This document shows positions 31,314 to 36,973 of a DNA stretch of 36,973 nt, in pieces. Position numbers and translations under genes: made by a program. Position 1 is the stretch's first letter; the number at the start of each line of letters is the position of its first letter. Origin of the DNA: Tubiluchus corallicola (lineage: Eukaryota; Priapulida; Priapulimorpha; Priapulimorphida; Tubiluchidae); contig JAQGDQ010001512.1 of NCBI GenBank assembly GCA_030141605.1, positions 1 through 36,973 of the forward strand, written 5' to 3'. Under the pieces are notes generated by a model, which was not told where the DNA came from, ran no database searches, and was given only the letters and a program-made list of their open reading frames with translations.

Positions 31314-34173
31314 CTGTAAAATATAACGAAGATATTAATTATATTCATGTATCAGAATTGCAGAGTTGTTAAGATGCTGGACTTGTAACCAAAAAATTTA
31401 AATTTCAAATTTACCGCTGTGCTCACGTATGTAGTTCATCACAAACTAACACATCTGAACTGAGAGGTACAGTACCGGTCTTTTGTGCAATGCGTTTCCG
31501 AAATACAGGCGCTAGTGCCCGTCTAACTAGCGAATGGCGAAATGCATGTAACAGTGAAGAACTAGTGGCGCCAACGTGAAATTGTGTTTGCGTGATAGTA
31601 ATTCTTTCACGTAAGTCTTTTTTTGACAAAATAGTACGTTTCCTTCCAATATTTGAAAGAGTAGATTGTTTTGACCTACAGTTTAAGATTGGGTCTAGTT
31701 TTGCTTTAGCTGATAATAACTGTTAACTTAACCCCTTGAAACTACAAATACGTAAACTCAAATTTTGTTATCATTTGAACCAAATGAAGTCTCCCAGTAA
31801 CATTACTTGTGTACTGAAATTCGGAGTTTGAAATAGTTTAAGCAGCGCGCGCTTACGGAAAGCCACGACGAGCTTACGAAAATTCACGAAGTTACCCAGT
31901 TACGTCATGTTTTTCAAGTGAATCAGAGGTAGGATATTTTAAATTTATGTTTTACAGGCGGTTCCTTGCAAATTTCTTTCTAAGTTTAAGTGATAACAGT
32001 AAAATAAACCCAACATACTGGTTGACTTGTTCTTTACTTGTAATTATTAGATGCATACTATTTTATCTGAAGGTGAGATAAATTCAGGTACGGTTTCACT
32101 TTCCTGTCAACTTTTGCTCACTTTTTGCAGTTCTTTTTCGCCTCAAAAAATAACGGGACATTACAAAGTCTCGCACCTAAAGCAAGTTAAAGGAAAACCG
32201 GACACAATCTTAAACTATAGCTCAAAACAATCTAGCGCGTAAAATATTGAAAGGGACCATTTTTTTTAAAGAATGAGTTACGTGAAAGAATTATTACAAA
32301 AATAACCTAATTTCGCGCTCATACGGCTCATAGTCAGGTGGGCACTAGTGCCTGCATCTCCGCAACTCGTTGCACAAGAAACAGCCACTGTACCGCTCAA
32401 TAAGTTCAGTTGTGGTTCAGTTGTGATGTGGTGCACAGTGAGCGCAGCGGTAAACTTGAAATTCACATTTTTAAACTTAAAATTTGCATAATCTTTGTGA
32501 ATCACACTGTACTACTGTAGTACTTCAATGCTTGCTTTCAAAACACGTGATTTTCAAAATTATGTTCATTTGTGATGTCATCACTAACATTAGCCATTGG
32601 ACGATACTACTAATAATAAAAAAATCACCTATTATTTAAGTATCAAAATTGGCACTATTATAAGTGTTAAAATGTATACTTTTTAACCGTATTTCAAAAT
32701 GGAGTAGGATATGAAAAATCATCCTGTTGTTTTTGGTAACATTAGTCTGGCTGATATTTGGCCGGAAAACATGGGATTAAAATTTTCCTTTATTTTCTTA
32801 GTCTGCTTTATTTAAGCATAAGTAAACGTTGCACAACATCACTTGCAAATACTATATAAAATTATTACATAGAATATAAACACTTACATGCATTTATATC
32901 CGTATGCGCACTTTTTGTATTGGCAAGGATTTACTAGGCAATAGACCCGTTTGCACCCAGGATAGGTGCGATGCTGTGGAGCATAAGATCTTCCACTAGT
33001 ATGAGTTGCTCTGCTTTTGCCATAGTACGTCTGCGCATCTTCAAATAAAGTCATAATTGTTGCGTGAGAATTTGCGGAGGACCATAGAAAAGCATGTACA
33101 TGTCTCACGTGTTTCCGTAGGGTCTTTAGAAAGGGCAGAAGCTGCATGGCAGAAGTAAAAGAGTAAAACGCTTGTACTTCATAGGTTCATAATAGGTAGA
33201 TGGATGAATAGAAAGATGGATGGATGCATGGATATATGCATGGGTGGAAGGATGGATGGATGGATGGATTGAAGGCTGGAAAGATGTATGTATGTATGTA
33301 TGTATGTATGTATGTATGTATGTATGTATGTATGTATGTATGTATGTATGTATGTATGTATGTATGTATGTATGTATGTATGTATGTATGTATGTATGTA
33401 TGTATGTATGTATGTATGTATGTATGTATGTATTTATGTATGTATGTATGTATGTACGTATGTATGTATGTATGGAAGGATGGATGGATGGATGGAGACG
33501 GACGGACGCACGGGTGGGGATAGATGGATGGGTGGACAGACGGACAAACAGACAAAAAGCTCGAAATAAACATTTTAAACAACTGCCCCCCCCCCCCCCA
33601 AGGAAGCTCTAAATATTTCGATGCATAATGCTGTGTGTTCAATAAGCTTGTTAAAGATGTCCAGACAGAGAAAAATAGAGTTTCAATTAGTCAAGACAAC
33701 TTTCCCAAGTTTCTGAAAACAAAACACTAAAACTAAAACAGTTTACACGCACAAACTCCCTACCAACATTATTCTCACCGAATTGCTCATTCTGAATAAT
33801 TTTCATGTTCACCAAAGACTAATAACCTCCAAATTACAAAAAACAACAGAAAACAGACATGCAGATGCGAATGACTATGATGACGAGAGTGATGCCGAAG
33901 TGACGACGACGACAATTGTGATGAGAATGGTGATAATGTTAGTGATGATCAGTGATTATGATAATAACCTTGGCGGCCTCTACCATTCCTACTCGACTGA
34001 ACAACAGAGTCTTATTTATAAAAGCTAAGATAAAGATTTTAAAAAGTGCTTTCGTTATATATAACAGATTATTTTTACGTCACAGAAAGTAAGTTAAATT
34101 ACTTACAAACTTCACAGCTGAACAAAATGACAGCTAAGACGAACAGCACGACAAGTAAACGTTTCTCCTCCAT
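31139..34173 (-). CDS. Secreted eight-cysteine peptide with (Pro-Arg)10 tail (3 exons)
   Basis: Exons are 34173-34107, 33038-32888 and 31313-31139 on the minus strand. Donors are gtaagt and gtaagtg, and acceptors are atttgaag and ttttacag. Phases 1 and 2 join exactly, giving 130 residues plus TAA. Residues 1-22 are a signal peptide (hydrophobic LLVVLFVLAVILF core), with cleavage probably near CEVYA. A basic, Tyr-rich linker follows. Eight Cys are then spaced C-x4-C-x4-C-x4-C-x5-C-x4-C-x2-C-x3-C, including a YCGGC motif, which suggests four disulfides. The tail has ten Pro-Arg dipeptides and ends YSRGLYGQTSYRSDH. I do not recognise a named family. A Cys domain plus a Pro/Arg segment is the composition of arthropod penaeidins and arasins, but in reverse order, so an antimicrobial role is plausible inference only. 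An extracellular-matrix role is an alternative. Confidence 0.85.
31190..31250 (-). repeat. Coding hexanucleotide array for Pro-Arg
   Basis: Six near-identical CCAAGA units and three variants lie inside exon 3 of the Cys-rich peptide gene. Length variation between individuals is likely (inference). Confidence 0.85.
31370..31710 (+). mobile_element. Family B element, partial
   Basis: 'actgagaggtacagtaccgg', 'gcccgtctaactagcgaatg', 'gaactagtggcgccaacgtg' and 'gtttaagattgggtctagtt' match 20720-21000. The left end lies about 57 bp from the acceptor of exon 3 of the Cys-rich peptide gene. Confidence 0.6.
32170..32730 (-). mobile_element. Family B element in intron 2 of the Cys-rich peptide gene
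   Basis: 'caatcttaaactatagctca', 'atattgaaagggacca', 'actgtaccgctcaataagtt' and 'ttgtgatgtcatcactaac' follow the minus-strand family B order seen at 24090-24740. Confidence 0.6.
32888..33038 (-). CDS. Cys-rich peptide exon 2
   Basis: The exon encodes AQTYYGKSRATHTSGRSYAP, then a segment with five cysteines (GCKRVYC, NPC, KKC, YKC). The in-frame TAA at 32884-32886 is not the stop of the protein. It lies inside the gtaagtg donor, and splicing in phase 2 joins exon 3 without a shift. Confidence 0.85.
33195..33545. repeat. GATG / GTAT tetranucleotide array
   Basis: GATG units flank a core of about 45 GTAT units (33286-33472). The array lies in intron 1 of the Cys-rich peptide gene. The MYVC and THIH frames are artefacts. 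A 13-base poly-C tract follows at about 33587-33599. Confidence 0.95.
33860..33970. repeat. Degenerate GAY trinucleotide tract
   Basis: Imperfect GAT/GAC units in intron 1 of the Cys-rich peptide gene. It is low complexity and has no coding support. Confidence 0.6.
34107..34173 (-). CDS. Cys-rich peptide exon 1: signal peptide
   Basis: The exon encodes MEEKRLLVVLFVLAVILFSC and then EV, ending in phase 1 at gtaagt. A-rich context before the ATG fits a eukaryotic start. An AT-rich TATA-like stretch (minus CATAAAATAAAA, about 34217-34228) lies about 45-55 bp upstream. Confidence 0.82.
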
Positions 34174-34239
34174 TTTCAAATCTCTCCTTTAAGTTAAAGA
34201 AAACTAGTCTTGTTTTTTATTTTATGTTATTGGAGTCGT

Positions 34240-36973
34240 AAGACATCTCACACACTCTTTCGCCAAAACGCACGACAAAACCCGTTTTAAGACCTGGGCA
34301 ACAAATAGGTCACATGTCAGCAGCGAGGTTTTTGATAAATCGGCCAGATTTTGGCAGCTCTGCGACGTGACAAATGCCAGAAATGTTCCCTCTTTACTAT
34401 CACCCTTTTATAGCTAAGCTACCCGACACAGTAAGAAATGTATTGTAGGTGTTTATTGGCAAGGCATGATTTCATTTCTCACATACAAAACGTCCCCATA
34501 AGGTACGCCAGAAAACAGTGTTGTCGAGGCACCTAAACGGGCTAACAAAGCCCTTGGGAACCAAACGGATGTTACTTTTCAGGCACAAGCTGCTTACTCA
34601 CCCTGAAGCTATGAGACTCATAATGTATCGGCACTATTTCTAAACTGAACATGGATGCATTATGCCCATATCACAGTGAGGACGCAAGAAAAATCTTTTT
34701 CTCGAAATCCCATGCAGCAAGAAAGTTCATTTCATAGTGAAACCGGGCGTTCAGTTAGCTGCAGCGACTTTACGAGTTTTATACTGTATAACCATGTCTA
34801 AATTGAGTTCTACTTGGCGTATTTCTCATATACAAAGTACAGTTAATAATGTTAGTCAATGTAATGTCAGACCTGTTTTTTTCTAGTAAAGTTCTACTAA
34901 CCACTTCAAAGTCTTACATATACATATATAAAATAAATGTATGCGTGCGTTAGTTTTCACGAGTATAGAAATCGATGTTGCATTAATGAAACAAAGTCGA
35001 CAGTCTCTTAAAAAGAGATTAAATCTTATAATTTTATGCTGAAATGTGTTTATTGTCGTTCGTTAAATAAGGAAGAAGCAACTGACTAGTTAAATTTAAG
35101 ACTGAATTTCGCGAGAATTCCTCATGAAAATGGAACATGCAGTATTTCTATCCATATGGTAGAAACCCTCTCAAGGAGGACGCAGAATTTCTCACTAGGA
35201 ACTGGACGAGAAATTTTGCCGTCCGCCCTGACTGTGAAACGGACCTTACTGACGCCAAATAGACATATGACCACAAAAGCACCAGTAATTAATGCAGCTC
35301 AAATTTTTGATGAACTACAGAATACAGATTAAAAAACGAAGGTTTAAAAATTTATACAAATTCTATTCCTCTGTAAGTGCCCTGTGGCTAGTGGACTTAC
35401 CCTTTCTTTAGTCACTACAAAATTTTTATAATACAATTTATAATTTTTTATTTATCTTGAGTAACATACAGTTTTTAATTTTCTATGCCAATTTTTTTAT
35501 ATTAAATATGTGTTTTTGTACTGTGTTGCATGTAATTTGTGTGTGCGCACTATCACGTCGTCTAGGCTCTAGACGTATTAAATCTATGACATATGGTTTG
35601 CACCCATCCATTTTAGCGCACTTCACTTCCAGTTAATTATTATCCATCTAACTAATAATGTAGAATATCTAGGATGTCATAATAAAAAACATTATTGTCA
35701 GTTTTATTAATATGAACGCGACGGGTTATAGTCAGCCTAATTCTAATTTATATGTTGCTGTTTATAACTTAGGTCAGTATCTGATTATGTTCGAGTTTTA
35801 CAACCTCAGTTTCTATATGCAGTTCTGATTTTATGCATCATGAGTATCAGCAAATTAAGAGTGTAATACTGTGCGTTTATATCTGTGCCTTTTAACTTGG
35901 ATTTAAGTGTTTCCAGAAAATTAATTTTCTGCTTTATGCTGATGAATTTGTAGCTGACTTCGGCTTGTAAAAAGCACAAGTTACAACATTAATTACTATG
36001 GGAGAAGGCACTGTTTGCAGCTGCTGGTAATACATACGGTCTATTGAATACTGAAACGTACAATAACCCACAGTTCCATTCTACATACTGTATTCATTAC
36101 CGTTTCCTGCCTGCTAAATTGTCTTCCCATATTGTTATTTTATGTTTGTGAGTGCAAAATGTTTTTAAACGTGGTTGGTTTTATTGTTGGATGGACGAAC
36201 GACGGCGTTGCTAGACTTGTTATTAACCCACCGTTTACTAATTTGCTCTTTGTCGCTAATATTTCTAATAAGGTTCTTTTCCTGTAATTATTTTTGTGTT
36301 CAAATCAATAGTTTTGCCGTTTGTTTGTTTACATTTTGTTTTGAGTAGAGACTATAATTTCAGTTATAGTGACTGTACAATAAACTTCTCATTAATTACG
36401 TTTTCCTTTACACTTCATTCAATGAATTTTTCAATGAATAAAAAACAAGCAATAAATAATAAATGACTGAGTGAATGCGTATTTAGAATAAGTATAAATA
36501 TGAGTAAGTAACTAAACGAAGTGAGCAAGCCAAACAATACTCACTCATTAACTCGCACATTCATTCCCTCATTCATCCATTCATTTTTTCATCTATTCAC
36601 TCACTCTCTCGTGCACTCTCACTCTCACTCTTATCCGTCTTTTAGCACAAGCAACTAAACGGTCGCAATAATTGTGTACTTAGCTAGCAACACTGTCATT
36701 TAGAAGCTGCAAACTTGCGGAGGCCGAATACTCGGGTTACATATCTATGCGCAAGAACTCGAATTATTACCGACAGCAACTTTTGTAACTTGTAGAGCTG
36801 TTGTTACCACTCAAGCCAAAGTCATTCGTGACTTATAGATTAATGTTTGCTACCATTTTGTAGTTTCATTTTTTTGTATCAGATCTAAATAGAGTTTTAG
36901 TTTTTATTTAAGGTTCATATAACTGTGCTCGTAGAATAAAATTGGAATACTTGGCAAAAAAAGTGCAAAAATA
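34240..36973. other. No gene recognised
   Basis: AT-rich sequence upstream of the Cys-rich peptide gene. No open frame over about 60 codons, no TE protein motif and no strong splice-bounded exon was seen. A degenerate ATTC/CACT tract lies at 36540-36640. Confidence 0.55.

Noticed and set aside
31142-31372. Plus-strand SWSWSW frame
   Set aside because: It is the antisense of the Pro-Arg array; the minus frame is fixed by splice phase and the Cys pattern.
33187-33642. MYVC and THIH repeat frames
   Set aside because: They come from a GTAT/GATG microsatellite inside an intron.

Overview
The window looks like nuclear DNA of a marine invertebrate animal, most likely a lophotrochozoan and perhaps a gastropod or other mollusc. 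It is AT-rich. Genes have short exons with standard GT-AG introns of 0.4 to 3 kb, TATA-box promoters and signal-peptide first exons. The rest is filled with microsatellites, minisatellites, non-LTR retrotransposon remnants and small DNA transposons. The taxon is an inference, since no rRNA or mitochondrial marker is present.

Layout, left to right. Bases 1-1450 hold a weak plus-strand exon candidate at the edge and, on the minus strand, the promoter and signal-peptide exon of a serine-protease paralogue whose remaining exons lie left of the window. Bases 1450-8100 are almost entirely repeats: two minisatellites inside copies of one dispersed element, SINE-like tRNA-derived heads, a LINE fragment and an 820-bp compound microsatellite. 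Bases 8293-18910 (minus) hold a complete eight-exon trypsin-like protease of 371 residues. It has the His/Asp/Ser triad, Asp at the base of the S1 pocket and a Thr-rich tail of eight 10-residue repeats. Its introns contain a LINE remnant, a non-autonomous hAT-like element, a second possible TIR element and several tandem arrays. Its promoter and first exon are clearly homologous to those at 1201-1450, so this is part of a tandem protease cluster.

Bases 19100-22350 are repeats, including a 290-bp ACT/TTG array. At 22391-22581 (plus) a TATA box and signal-peptide exon start a secreted-protein gene whose later exons could not be identified. Bases 22600-30500 are repeats and TE relics: LINE C-termini, a roughly 1-kb pogo-like element with intact inverted termini but a truncated transposase, and AT-rich tandem arrays. 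At 31139-34173 (minus) a three-exon gene encodes a secreted 130-residue peptide with an eight-cysteine domain followed by a (Pro-Arg)10 tail. This is the most novel gene in the window and resembles a host-defence peptide in composition. A 481-bp MITE ends about 30 bp downstream of its stop codon. From 34250 to the right end no gene was recognised.

The recognisable genes all encode secreted products: digestive-type or defence proteases and a cationic Cys-rich peptide. Nothing in the sequence shows that they act together. Apart from those of the trypsin gene and the peptide gene, all long open frames are by-products of simple repeats or fragments of transposons.
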